A stretch of DNA of 64,000 nt from Kitasatospora sp. NBC_01246. GTDB lineage: Bacteria > Actinomycetota > Actinomycetes > Streptomycetales > Streptomycetaceae. The notes beneath the pieces are model-generated. The model was not told where the DNA came from, ran no database searches, and saw only the letters and a program-made list of their open reading frames with translations. A program made the translations under genes and the position numbers. Where the stretch lies: positions 1,240,001 to 1,304,000 of the forward strand of contig NZ_CP108484.1 in NCBI RefSeq assembly GCF_036226505.1, given 5' to 3'. Shown one piece after another: positions 17,863 to 26,158 of the stretch. Position 1 is the first letter of the stretch. Each line of letters opens with the position of its first letter.

Positions 17863-18864
17863 ATGACCGACACCGCCGCCCGCCGCATGATGGACCTGCT
17901 CATCGGCCCCTGGGCCACCCAGGCCGTGCACACCGCCGCCACCCTGGGCCTGGCCGACCTCCTGGCCGCCGAGCCCGCCACCGCCGCCGAACTCGCCGAG
18001 CGCACCGACACCCACCAGCCCTCGCTGACCCGGCTGCTGCGCTTCCTCGTCGAGCTCGACGTGCTGGCCACCGACGCCGACGGCCGCTACCGGACCACCG
18101 ACCTGGGCCGCACCCTGCGCACCGAGGAGCACGGCTCCATGCGCGACCTCGCCCTGCTCTACGGCGACGAGTTCTACGCCGGCTGGGGCCAGTTGCTGCA
18201 CACCGTGCGCACCGGCGAGAACGCCTTCGAACACGTCCACGGCGCCGCCATGTACCCCTACTTCGCCCGCACCCCCGAGCTCACCGCCCGCTTCGACCGG
18301 GCGATGGCCGCCAGCTCCTCCTTCTTCGAGCCCGTCCCCGGTCTCTACGACTTCTCCCGCGCCCGTACCGTCGTCGACATAGCCGGCGGCAACGGCGCCC
18401 TGCTCACCACCGTGCTGCGCGCCCACCCCGCCCTGACCGGCGTCCTGTTCGACACCGCGCACGTCATCGAAGCCGCCCGCACGGAGCTCGCCGACTCCCC
18501 CGACGCCGACCGCATCGGCTTCGAGAGCGGCGACTACTACGAGAAGGTCCCCGCCGGCAGTGACGTCTACCTGCTCTCGCGCGTCCTGCACGGACGCGAC
18601 GACGAGGCGTGCGTCCGGGTGCTGGAGCGCATCCGCGAGGCCGTCACCGCCGACGGCGCCCTGTTGATCATCGAGCGCGTCATCCCCGAGGACGGGACCC
18701 CGTCCCTGGCCGCCTGGTTCGACGTCCACATGCTCGCCATCGCCGGCGGCTTCGAGCGCAGCACCGCGGAGTACTCCGGCCTGCTGGAGCGGGCCGGCTT
18801 CACCCTCGCGGCGGTCCACGACCTGCCGCTGGACAGCCGGCTGCTGGTCGCCGAGCCGCGCTGA
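17863..18864 (+). CDS. SAM-dependent O-methyltransferase (COMT-like)
   Basis: The 333-aa protein has the two-domain plan of small-molecule O-methyltransferases. The N-terminal winged-helix dimerisation domain contains RMMDLLIGPWATQAVHTAATLGLADLLA and LTRLLRFLVELDVLA. The catalytic domain has the SAM motif TVVDIAGGNGALLTTVLRAHP, the acidic FDTAHVIEAA, GDYYEKVPAGSDVYLLSRVLHGRDDEACVRVLERI and a late LLIIERVIPEDG. A His aligned with the usual catalytic base is in VLHGRDDE. ATG 17863 follows AGGAG by ten bases. It is the last gene of the unit and probably methylates a hydroxyl or carboxyl of the pathway product. Confidence 0.88.
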   Translation: MTDTAARRMMDLLIGPWATQAVHTAATLGLADLLAAEPATAAELAERTDTHQPSLTRLLRFLVELDVLATDADGRYRTTDLGRTLRTEEHGSMRDLALLYGDEFYAGWGQLLHTVRTGENAFEHVHGAAMYPYFARTPELTARFDRAMAASSSFFEPVPGLYDFSRARTVVDIAGGNGALLTTVLRAHPALTGVLFDTAHVIEAARTELADSPDADRIGFESGDYYEKVPAGSDVYLLSRVLHGRDDEACVRVLERIREAVTADGALLIIERVIPEDGTPSLAAWFDVHMLAIAGGFERSTAEYSGLLERAGFTLAAVHDLPLDSRLLVAEPR

Positions 18865-19001
18865 CCCTGTACCCCGGACCCAGGACCTCGCCGTTGCCAC
18901 CCTGCCGGGCCGCGCGGGCGCGGCCGGCGCCGGACGGACCCGCCTGCCCAGCCCTCCGGGGCCGGGCGGGCGGGCGTTCGCGCGTGCGCCGGGCCGGCGG
19001 G

Positions 19002-19535
19002 TCAGTCCGCGTCGGGCGACACCAGCGTCAACAGCCGGTGCGGCTTGGCCAGCGCGCGCGAGACCGGGTCCTGGCGCAGCCGGGCCTGTGCGCTCGGGCC
19101 CGGCTGCATCGTGATGTGCTCGGGAGCGACCACTCCGCCGCACACCGGGCAGGCGCCCAGCGGGTCGAGCCGCGTCCCGCAGGCCGCGTGGCTGAAGACC
19201 GTGCGCGGCCCGCCGCTGGAGGCGTTGCGCTCCCCCCACTGCGCCAGCCCGTAGATCGGCTGCCACAGCTCGCGCCCGGCCGCCGTCAGGACGTAGCCGT
19301 AGCGCACCGGGGAGCTCTGGTAGGGCTCCTTGTGCAGCACGCCCGCGGCCACCAGGGCCTGCAGACGGCTGGTGAGGACCGCACGCGGGATGTCGAGGTG
19401 AGCGAGGAAGTCGTTGAAGCGGTGGACCCCGTAGAAGGCGTCGCGGACGATCAGCAGACTCCAGCGCTCCCCCACCACCTCCAGCGCCCGGGCGAGCGAG
19501 CAGTCCTGCTGTGCGTAATCGGTTCCGAGCGCCAT
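19002..19535 (-). CDS. HxlR-family transcriptional regulator with C-terminal zinc-ribbon-like tail
   Basis: The 177-aa protein has an HxlR winged helix: CSLARALEVVGERWSLLIVRDAFYGVHRFNDFLAHLDIPRAVLTSRLQALVAAGVLHKEPY, then RYGYVLTAAGRELWQPI. After about residue 125 it has C-N8-C-P-V-C-G (HAACGTRLDPLGACPVCGG), a three-Cys motif common in one HxlR branch and possibly metal- or redox-responsive. The ATG at 19535 lacks a ribosome-binding site. Instead TAGACT ends seven bases before it, so the mRNA may be leaderless. It is divergent from the MFS exporter at 19656 and convergent with the methyltransferase, so it is the obvious local regulator. Confidence 0.88.
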   Translation of the reverse strand: MALGTDYAQQDCSLARALEVVGERWSLLIVRDAFYGVHRFNDFLAHLDIPRAVLTSRLQALVAAGVLHKEPYQSSPVRYGYVLTAAGRELWQPIYGLAQWGERNASSGGPRTVFSHAACGTRLDPLGACPVCGGVVAPEHITMQPGPSAQARLRQDPVSRALAKPHRLLTLVSPDAD

Positions 19536-19542
19536 GCGGACC

Positions 19543-19598
19543 AGTCTAGCCGAAGGTTCCTTCACCGAACCCGGCGTGATAGATTCAGTTGAGTTCAA
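19543..19598. promoter_or_regulatory. Divergent promoter/operator region between HxlR gene and exporter
   Basis: Minus strand: TAGACT (19548-19543), 17 bp from GGTTCG (19571-19566), ends seven bases before the HxlR ATG. Plus strand: TAGATT (19580-19585) is a good -10 toward the exporter. Two inverted repeats overlap them: GGTTC-N7-GAACC (19555-19571) and TTGA-GT-TCAA (19589-19598). They are placed where an autoregulating repressor would block both promoters. Confidence 0.5.
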
Positions 19599-19655
19599 TG
19601 AACAGACCTTAGATCGCACCCTCTCCCACCTCCCATCGCAGCGAGGACCACCCCG

Positions 19656-21131
19656 ATGACGCCCAGCCCGCCGCCCCAGGGCCGCCGCCCGGCCCTCACC
19701 CTCTCGATCGCCGCCTTCGGCACCCTCCTCGTCCTCGTCGACTACACCTCCCCGCTCACCACCCTGTCGCCCACCGCCGCCGACCTCGGCCTCGGCTCCT
19801 CCGCCCAGACCTGGGTGCTCACCGGCACCCTGGTCGGCCTGGCCGCCCTGCTCCTCACCATGGGCAGTGCCGCCGACGACTACGGCCGCAAGCGGGTCTT
19901 CGGCGCCGGCGCGGTGCTGCTCCTGATCTCCACCGCCGTCTCCGCGGCCGCCACCGGCCCCACCCAGTTCCTGATCGGCCGCGTCCTCCAGGGCTGTGCC
20001 GCGGCGGCCGTGCTCGCCCCCACCCTCGGCCTGATCGGCCACGTCTACCCGGTCGGCCCCGGCCGGGTGCGGGCGCTCGGCATGTGGGGCGCCTCGGTGG
20101 GCCTGGGCATCGCCGTCGGCCCGGTCTACGCGGCGCTGCTGGAGCGCGCCGGCGGCTGGCGCTCGGTGTACTGGGTGCTCTCGGTGCTGTCCGCCCTGCT
20201 GATCGCGCTCACCGCGTACGGCTTGCAGGAGTCCCGCAACGACCGGCCCCGCAAGCTCGACCTGCTGGGCGTCGCCACCCTCGGCGCCGGTGCCTCCTGC
20301 CTCATCGCCGGCCTCGCCGAGGGCCGGCACGGCTGGGGCCGCACCCCCGTCCTGCTCCTGCTCGGCCTCGGCGTGCTGCTGCTCTTGCTGTTCGTCCTGG
20401 TCGAGGCCAGGATCGCCGAACCGATGCTCGACCTCGCGCTGTTCCGCAGCCCCGGCTTCATCGCCTCCAGCGGCGGCGCGCTGTTCACCGGCCTGGCCAT
20501 CGTCGGCCTGATGAGCTACCTGCCGATGGCCCTCCAGAAGTCCGCCGGGGAGACCCCCCTGGTGGCCTCCCTGGTGCTCGCGATCTGGTCCGGCCTGTCC
20601 GTCGTCTCCGCCCTCCAGGCCCGCCGCCTCGCCAACCGGATGTCCGCCACCACCCAGGTCGCCGCCTCCCTGCTGCTGTGCGGCATCGGCGAGGCCGCCC
20701 TCTACGGCATGACCCCCGACGGCTCCTGGACGCACTTCGCCCCCGGCCTGGTGCTCGCCGGCGTCGGCAGCGGCGTCCTCAACGCGGCCCTCGCCCGGCT
20801 GGCCGTCAGCAGCGTGCCCGCCGACCGCGCGGCCATGGGTTCGGGCGCCAACAACACCGCCCGCTACCTGGGTTCGGCCCTCGGCGTCGCCATCACGCTG
20901 ACCGTCGCCGGCCAGGCGACCGACGACCGCGGGCCGCGCTACGCGATGGCCGCCGGGACCGACCACGCCGTCCTGGTCGCCGCGGTGCTGTGCGCGGTAG
21001 GGGCGGGTGTGGCCCTGTGGGCGCGCTTCGCCGAAGCCCGCACCCCCGCCGCCGCACCGCCACCCGGCGGCACCGCGGGCGGCGCGGGCGCGGCGGGCAC
21101 GGTCCAGAGCCCGGCGGTGTCCCGTGGCTGA
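19656..21131 (+). CDS. MFS exporter, DHA2 (14-TM) family, of the mutase cluster
   Basis: The 491-aa protein has about 14 hydrophobic segments and DHA2 landmarks: LVDYTSPLTTLSPTAADLGL at helix 1, SAADDYGRKRVFGAGA (motif A), QGCAAAAVLAPTLGLIG and MWGASVGLGIAVGPVYAALLERAGGWRSVYWVL (motif C region). It probably exports the product of the adjacent biosynthetic genes or confers self-resistance. ATG 19656 follows GAGGA. The DUF427 gene overlaps its 3' end by 8 bp, so the two are co-translated. Control by the divergent HxlR regulator is likely. Confidence 0.9.
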   Translation: MTPSPPPQGRRPALTLSIAAFGTLLVLVDYTSPLTTLSPTAADLGLGSSAQTWVLTGTLVGLAALLLTMGSAADDYGRKRVFGAGAVLLLISTAVSAAATGPTQFLIGRVLQGCAAAAVLAPTLGLIGHVYPVGPGRVRALGMWGASVGLGIAVGPVYAALLERAGGWRSVYWVLSVLSALLIALTAYGLQESRNDRPRKLDLLGVATLGAGASCLIAGLAEGRHGWGRTPVLLLLGLGVLLLLLFVLVEARIAEPMLDLALFRSPGFIASSGGALFTGLAIVGLMSYLPMALQKSAGETPLVASLVLAIWSGLSVVSALQARRLANRMSATTQVAASLLLCGIGEAALYGMTPDGSWTHFAPGLVLAGVGSGVLNAALARLAVSSVPADRAAMGSGANNTARYLGSALGVAITLTVAGQATDDRGPRYAMAAGTDHAVLVAAVLCAVGAGVALWARFAEARTPAAAPPPGGTAGGAGAAGTVQSPAVSRG

Positions 21132-21549
21132 CCAGCGCGCCGACCACGGCACCCGGCCCGGCGCCGCCCCGGACCTCTCCGCCGCCGGCTCCGTGCACCA
21201 CATCAACGCCGGCATCCTGGTGGAGCCCGGACGCGGCCGGATCGTCGTGCGCGCCGGTGACACCGTGCTCGCCGACAGCCAGCGGCCGATCGTGGTCCTG
21301 GAGGGCCGCTACCCCGTCCGCTACTACATCCCGCCCGAGGACGTGCGCCGCGAACTGCTCGCCCCCTCCTGGGAGAGCACCTACTGCCCCTACAAGGGCA
21401 ACGCCGTGCACTACGCGCTCGCCTCCCACGGCGAGGGCGGCTCCATCGCCTGGTCCTACCCCGTCCCGCTGAGCGGCATGGAGGCCCTGACCGGGCTGAT
21501 CGCCTTCTACCAGGAACGCGTCGACATCGACGTCGAGCCCTCCGACTGA
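21124..21549 (+). CDS. DUF427 domain protein
   Basis: The 141-aa product is a DUF427 protein: GRGRIVVRAGDTVLADSQRPIVVLEG, then YPVRYYIPPEDVRRELL and the hallmark ESTYCPYKGNAVHY with a single conserved Cys. The reaction of this family is unknown; members are small beta-rich proteins often found beside tailoring enzymes. The GTG at 21124 lies inside the exporter gene (8-bp overlap), which argues that it belongs to the same unit. The chain upstream to 21007 in this frame is shadow sequence of the exporter. A strong hairpin terminator follows at 21566. Confidence 0.88.
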   Translation: MADQRADHGTRPGAAPDLSAAGSVHHINAGILVEPGRGRIVVRAGDTVLADSQRPIVVLEGRYPVRYYIPPEDVRRELLAPSWESTYCPYKGNAVHYALASHGEGGSIAWSYPVPLSGMEALTGLIAFYQERVDIDVEPSD

Positions 21550-21565
21550 CCCCGGGTCACCCCGG

Positions 21566-21606
21566 CGCCGTCAGGCCCGCCCCACCCGGGGGCGGGCCTG
21601 ACGGCG
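21566..21606. terminator. Strong hairpin terminator ending the mutase-cluster exporter unit
   Basis: An 18-bp nearly perfect stem (arms starting CGCCGTCAGGCC and ending GGCCTGACGGCG) with a loop of about four bases sits 16 bp after the DUF427 stop and before the convergent methyltransferase gene, so it can serve both strands. Confidence 0.85.
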
Positions 21607-21687
21607 TCTCACACCGGGGACGGCGCTGGGCCAAGGCGCCTCGCTAATGCCGAGGCCCCCTCCTGATCCACCGCGGGATCCCGCCGG

Positions 21688-22515
21688 CTACGGCTGCCCG
21701 GCGAAGTCCAGGACGGTGACCGAGGGGCGGTGGGTGGCCAGCGGTGGGACGGTGAGGGCGAGCGGGAGGAGGACCCCGAGCAGGCCTCGGGCGCCGACCG
21801 GCCGGACGTCGCGCACCGCGGCCACCGCCGGACTCGCGGTGCGCAGCCCGCCCCGCTCGCGGGCGTCCATCGCCCACGGCATCGGCGGCGGCTCGTAGTC
21901 GTGGGAGCGCATCCTCCCGGTCAGGGTGAGCCGGCTGAACCAGCGCGGTACGGCGTCCAGCACCAGCGAGCCGCCGGGGAAGCGTTCGGCGCAGCCCGCG
22001 ATCAGGGCCTTCACCCGGGGCGGCGGGAGGTACATCAGCAGGCCCTGGGTGGTGATCAGGACCGCCTGGTCGCGGTCCACCTCCTCGGTCCAGCCCAGCT
22101 CGGTGGCATCGGCGGCCAGGTAGCGCTGGCGCGGGCCGGGCGAGAGCAGTTGCTCGCGCAGGGCCACCGACTCGGGCAGGTCCACGGTGAGCCACCGGGC
22201 CCGCCCGTTGTCGACCCGCCAGTACTGGGTCTCCAGCCCCTCGCCCAGGCAGACCACGGTTCCGCGCGGCTCCCGGGCCAGGAAGTCGGCGACCTCGCGG
22301 TCGAAGCAGGCCGCCCGGAGCGCCTGGAGCTGGGCGGACAGGGCGCTCGCGCCGAAGCGCTCGGCGAAGGGGAAGTCGATCCGCTCGACCAGCTCGACGG
22401 CCTTCGGGTCGTCGAGCACGGTGTCCGGCCGCCGGGCCTCCACCGCCCGGTGCCAGAGCGTCCACAGGGCCGTCTCCGGCACTTCCCCCAGCTCGGGCCG
22501 CTCGCCGCTGCTCAT
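21688..22515 (-). CDS. Class I SAM methyltransferase of the leucine-carboxyl-methyltransferase (LCMT) family
   Basis: The 275-aa protein fits the LCMT/TIGR00027-type group, common in actinomycetes. It has ALWTLWHRAVEARRPDTVLDDPKAVELVERIDFPF near the N-terminus, then RAACFDREVADFLAREPRGTVVCLGEGLETQYWRVDNG (SAM site), TVDLPESVALREQLL and AVLITTQGLLMYLPPPRVKALI. The ATG at 22515 is six bases after GGAG; a GTG three bases upstream is possible. The acceptor is unknown; group members often methylate small carboxylates or hydroxyls. It is separated from the mutase cluster by a terminator and points toward it, so I do not assign it to that pathway. Confidence 0.85.
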   Translation of the reverse strand: MSSGERPELGEVPETALWTLWHRAVEARRPDTVLDDPKAVELVERIDFPFAERFGASALSAQLQALRAACFDREVADFLAREPRGTVVCLGEGLETQYWRVDNGRARWLTVDLPESVALREQLLSPGPRQRYLAADATELGWTEEVDRDQAVLITTQGLLMYLPPPRVKALIAGCAERFPGGSLVLDAVPRWFSRLTLTGRMRSHDYEPPPMPWAMDARERGGLRTASPAVAAVRDVRPVGARGLLGVLLPLALTVPPLATHRPSVTVLDFAGQP

Positions 22516-22630
22516 CACGCGCTCCCTCGGACTCTCGGACGTGCTCCTGGCTCGGACCCGCCGATTCTGACACCGCGGGGCGTGAACCAGGGCGCGCGGC
22601 GCTCCGGCGCGCCGGGCGCGCGGCAGCCCG

Positions 22631-23500
22631 TCAGCCGACGCTGAAGGCGCCGTCCGGGGGCGGCGGGGAGTCCGTCGCCGCGGCGTCGGTGACCGCCGCC
22701 GTGCGGCCGGTGAAGGCGGCCAGGTCGGCGCCCTCGGTGAGCCGGGCGGGGAAGATGTCCGCGGCGAGACGGCGCGAGAGGTCGGCCACCGGGAGCGGAC
22801 CGGTGGAGCCGGCCAGCAGGATGTTGCCGTAGCGGCGGCCGCGCAGCACCGGCGCCTCGGCGATCAGGCAGGCCTGCGGGAAGACGGCGCGCACCGTCGC
22901 CGCCTGGGCGCGGGCGAAGGCGAGCGGCGGGCCGTCCGCGAGGTTGGCGGCGTAGCAGCCGCCGGGGCGCAGTGCGGCGGCCGCCAGCCGGAGGAACTCC
23001 ACCGAGGTGAGGTGCGCCGGGGTGCGCGACCCGTGGAAGACGTCGGCGACGACGAGGTCCAGCGAGCCGGCCGGGACGGCCGCCAGGGCCGCCCGCGCGT
23101 CGCCGACCGTCGTCGTGATGTCCGCCCCCGGGCCCTGCCACGGCAGGTGCTCCTCGACGAACGCGAGCAGCGGGCCGTCGACCTCGGCCACCCGCTGGCG
23201 CGAGCCGGGGCGGGTGGCGGCGAGGTAGCGGGGCAGGGTGAGGGCGCCGCCGCCCAGGTGGAGCACGTCGACCGGCCGCCCGGCGGGGGCGAGGGCGTCG
23301 ACCAGGTGGCCGATCCGCCGGGTGTACTCGAACTCCAGGTGGGTCGGGTCGCCGAGGTCGACGTAGGACTGCGGGGTGCCGTCGAGGGTCAGCAGCCAGC
23401 CGCCGTCGCGGTCGATGTCGGGCATGAGCTTGGCGTACCCGAGGTCGGTCGGCCGCCCGACCGGGACCGGCTCCTCCTCGTGCGGGCCCGGCGGGTTCAT
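22631..23500 (-). CDS. Spermidine-synthase-like methyltransferase-fold protein
   Basis: The 289-aa product has the polyamine-synthase fold: GGWLLTLDGTPQSYVDLGDPTHLEFEYTRRIGHLVDAL, then VDVLHLGGGALTLPRYLAATRPGSRQRVAEVDGPLLAFVEEHL and the acidic DLVVADVFHGSRTPAHLTSVEFLRLAAAALRPGG. Actinobacterial members of this fused-spermidine-synthase group often lack true aminopropyltransferase activity, so the function is uncertain. It overlaps the upstream hydrolase gene by 4 bp (ATGA) and so forms an operon with it. Confidence 0.85.
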   Translation of the reverse strand: MNPPGPHEEEPVPVGRPTDLGYAKLMPDIDRDGGWLLTLDGTPQSYVDLGDPTHLEFEYTRRIGHLVDALAPAGRPVDVLHLGGGALTLPRYLAATRPGSRQRVAEVDGPLLAFVEEHLPWQGPGADITTTVGDARAALAAVPAGSLDLVVADVFHGSRTPAHLTSVEFLRLAAAALRPGGCYAANLADGPPLAFARAQAATVRAVFPQACLIAEAPVLRGRRYGNILLAGSTGPLPVADLSRRLAADIFPARLTEGADLAAFTGRTAAVTDAAATDSPPPPDGAFSVG

Positions 23501-24453
23501 CCGGACGCCGGCAGGTAGGCGCCGAGCCAGCGGTCGAGCTCGGTGAAGACCAGGGTGCGGGCGGACTCGCCGGACAGCACGAGGTCGTGCATGCCGTCCT
23601 CGATCCGCACGATCGTGACGTGCCGGCCCAGGCGCGGGCCCTGGGCGGCGATGTCGTCGGCCCGCAGCACGGCGTCGGCGTGGTGCAGCCCGGCCTGCCA
23701 GGTGGTGGTGGCGATCGAGGCGGTGGAGGCCATCAGCAGCACGGGGACGTCGATGCCGAGCCCGCGCCGGACGCGGCGCTGGCCGCGGTCGATGGCGGCC
23801 AGCCAGCCGGCGTAGAGCGGGAAGCCCTCGGCCGGCTTGAGGCCCAGGTCGAAGTCCCATTCGCCGCGGTGGTCGCGGTGCAGGCTGTGCACGTAGTGCG
23901 GGTTGAGCGTGGAGGGCAGCTTGCGGGTGGCGGCGAGGCGGCCGAGGGCCTGCACGGCGGGGCCGCCGAGGGTGCGGACGGCCGGGGCGGCGGGCATCGA
24001 GAGGAACGGGCTGTTGAGGAAGAGTCCGTCGACCACGCCCCGCCCGGCGCGGCGCCCGGCCCACAGGGCGGTCACCAGGCCGCCGGTGGAGTGGCCGTTG
24101 ACCAGCAGTTCGCGGTGCCCGTCGGTCTCCCGGACGACCCGCACTGCGGCGTCGAGTTCCTCGTCGTAGGCGGCGAGGTCGCGGACGAAGTTCGGCGACT
24201 GGTGCGGGCGCAGCGAGCGGCCGTACTTGCGCAGGTCGAGGGCGTAGAAGGAGAAGCCGCGCTCGACGAAGTGGTCGGCGAGGTGGGTCTGGAAGAAGTA
24301 GTCCACGTACCCGTGGACGTAGAGCACCGCGCGGTCGCTGCCCGGGACGAGCCGGCGTACCAGGGTGGCGCTGACGGCGCCCTCCTCGTCGGGGGCGAGC
24401 GGCAGCTCGACCGCCTCGTAGGGGGCACCCAGGATGTCTTCTCGGAACTCCAT
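23497..24453 (-). CDS. Alpha/beta hydrolase (serine aminopeptidase S33-like / lysophospholipase-like)
   Basis: The 318-aa protein has an alpha/beta hydrolase fold: AVLYVHGYVDYFFQTHLADHFVERGFSFYALDLRKYGRSL, the nucleophile elbow VNGHSTGGLV and the late acid/His region VRIEDGMHDLVLSG. This arrangement resembles bacterial monoglyceride lipase/lysophospholipase homologues. The ATG at 24453 begins the conserved MEFREDILG; upstream sequence in frame is Arg-rich and non-conserved. It is co-translated with the spermidine-synthase-like gene. The substrate is not predictable. Confidence 0.87.
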   Translation of the reverse strand: MEFREDILGAPYEAVELPLAPDEEGAVSATLVRRLVPGSDRAVLYVHGYVDYFFQTHLADHFVERGFSFYALDLRKYGRSLRPHQSPNFVRDLAAYDEELDAAVRVVRETDGHRELLVNGHSTGGLVTALWAGRRAGRGVVDGLFLNSPFLSMPAAPAVRTLGGPAVQALGRLAATRKLPSTLNPHYVHSLHRDHRGEWDFDLGLKPAEGFPLYAGWLAAIDRGQRRVRRGLGIDVPVLLMASTASIATTTWQAGLHHADAVLRADDIAAQGPRLGRHVTIVRIEDGMHDLVLSGESARTLVFTELDRWLGAYLPASG

Positions 24454-24517
24454 GTCCGCCGTACCCGTTCTCTGCTCCGCCTGCCGTGGCAGGACCGCCC
24501 ATCCGGAGCACCGACGA

Positions 24518-24529
24518 TACCGGCCGGTA
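24518..24529. promoter_or_regulatory. 12-bp palindrome upstream of the hydrolase operon
   Basis: TACCGGCCGGTA is a perfect palindrome 65 bp upstream of the hydrolase start in the 268-bp divergent spacer before the selenium-binding-protein gene. It may be an operator; given the GC content chance is a real alternative. Confidence 0.25.
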
Positions 24530-24721
24530 GCTCCGCCCTGCTCGGCGGGCGCCGCCCCCGGGCGCGGCGAAAGGTCCGGCGGACCGCGCCGGCGGGCCGC
24601 GCGGCGGGGCCGGACCGGACTGCTCCGCCCCCGATGCGCCTGCTGTGCGCCCGCGGTTCTGTGACACGCTGCCCGGGCCACTGTCACCTTCCTTGCCCGC
24701 GAGGCGAGTTGAGGAGCGAAC

Positions 24722-26143
24722 ATGCCGCACGGAGACCATCCGCAGCCGGGCCCCCGCGACCCCTCCCTCTACCGCACAGCGGCGGAGGCGATCGCCGCAC
24801 CGCCGGAGCGGCTGGCCTACGTCGCCGGATTCGACCGGTCGGCGCAGCGGCCGGACGCGCTGATCACCGTGGACACCGATCCGGCCTCGCCGAGCTACGG
24901 CCGGGTGCTGAACTTCGCCGAGCTGCCGGGGCTCGGTGACGAGCTGCACCACTTCGGCTGGAACGCCTGCTCCAGCGCGCTCGCGCACGCCTGCCACCGG
25001 AACCCGGAGCGGCGCTACCTGCTGCTGCCCGGGCTGCGCTCCTCCCGGCTGCACGTGATGGACACCCGGCCGGACCCGGTGCGGCCGCGGCTGGTGAAGA
25101 CCGTCCCGGCCGAGGAGCTGGCGGCCAGAGCGGGGTACTCCCGCCCGCACACGCTGCACTGCGGGCCGGACGGCGTCTTCCTGTCCTGCCTCGGCAGCGG
25201 GGACGGCGCCGACGGGCCGGGCGGGGTGGCGCTGCTCGACCACACCACCTTCGACGTCCTGCGGGCCTGGGAGACGGAGCGCGGACCGCAGCACTTCGCC
25301 TACGACGTCTGGTGGCACCTGGGGACCAACGTGGGCGTCACCAGCGAGTGGGGCACGCCGTGGATGGTCGAGGACGGCGTGGTGCCGGAGCTGCTGCTGG
25401 GCCGCAAGTACGGGCACGCGCTGCACTTCTGGGAGCTCGACTCGGGGCGGCACCTGCAGCGGGTCGACCTCGGCGACCAGTACCAGATGGTGCTGGAGCT
25501 GCGGCCGGCGCACGACCCGCAGGCGGAGTGGGGCTTCGTCGGCGTGGTGGCCAACGTCGAGGACCTCTCCTCCTCGGTCTGGCTCTGGTACCGGGAGGGG
25601 GCGGCCTTCACCGCGCGCAAGGTGATCGAGATACCGGCCGAGCCGGCGAAGCCGGAGGACCTGCCGCCGGCGCTGCAACCGTTCGGCGCGGTGCCGCCGC
25701 TGGTGACGGACCTCAACCTGTCGGTGGACGACCGCTGGTTGTACGTGTCCGCCTGGGGCACCGGGGAGTTGTTCCAGTTCGACGTCTCGGACCCGTTCCA
25801 CCCGCGCCCGGCGGGCTCGGTGCGGCTCGGCGGGGTGGCCGCGCGGACGCCGCACCCGGCCGAGCCCGGCCGACCGCTGAGCGGTGGCCCGCAGATGGTC
25901 GAGATCAGCCGGGACGGCCGGCGGCTCTACCTCACCAACTCGCTGTACGGCGCCTGGGACGACCAGTTCTACCCGGACGGCATCGAGCCCTGGATCATCA
26001 AGCTGGACGCGGACACCGAGGCGGGCGGACTCAGCGTCGACCCGCACTTCTACCCGCACGGCGCGGAGTTCGGCGGTCTGCGGGTGCACCAGACCCACCT
26101 GGCGGGCGGCGACGCCTCCTCGGACTCGTACTGCTTCCGCTGA
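24722..26143 (+). CDS. Selenium-binding protein / methanethiol oxidase family (SBP56)
   Basis: The 473-aa product matches the SELENBP1/MtoX family in length and motifs. It has LITVDTDPASPSYGRVLNFAELPGLGDELHHFGWNACSS (metal-binding HH...GWN.C), RYLLLPGLRSSRLHVMDT, SRPHTLHCGPDGVFLSCLG, FAYDVWWHLGTNVGVTSEWGTP and the C-terminal DPHFYPHGAEFGGLRVHQTHL with its histidines. Family members are copper-dependent and oxidise methanethiol to formaldehyde, hydrogen sulfide and hydrogen peroxide. ATG 24722 follows GAGGAG by five bases. It is transcribed alone, divergent from the hydrolase pair; a role in volatile sulfur metabolism is inferred from the family. Confidence 0.92.
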   Translation: MPHGDHPQPGPRDPSLYRTAAEAIAAPPERLAYVAGFDRSAQRPDALITVDTDPASPSYGRVLNFAELPGLGDELHHFGWNACSSALAHACHRNPERRYLLLPGLRSSRLHVMDTRPDPVRPRLVKTVPAEELAARAGYSRPHTLHCGPDGVFLSCLGSGDGADGPGGVALLDHTTFDVLRAWETERGPQHFAYDVWWHLGTNVGVTSEWGTPWMVEDGVVPELLLGRKYGHALHFWELDSGRHLQRVDLGDQYQMVLELRPAHDPQAEWGFVGVVANVEDLSSSVWLWYREGAAFTARKVIEIPAEPAKPEDLPPALQPFGAVPPLVTDLNLSVDDRWLYVSAWGTGELFQFDVSDPFHPRPAGSVRLGGVAARTPHPAEPGRPLSGGPQMVEISRDGRRLYLTNSLYGAWDDQFYPDGIEPWIIKLDADTEAGGLSVDPHFYPHGAEFGGLRVHQTHLAGGDASSDSYCFR

Positions 26144-26158
26144 GGTCGGGGCCGGGGC

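Noticed and set aside
18908..18925. GGCCGCGC-GG-GCGCGGCC palindrome after the methyltransferase gene
   Set aside because: Loop of only two bases and pure G/C composition make chance likely; not reported as a terminator.
17731..19266. Minus-strand frame spanning the methyltransferase and part of the HxlR gene
   Set aside because: Overlaps two well-supported genes and has no domain; shadow frame.
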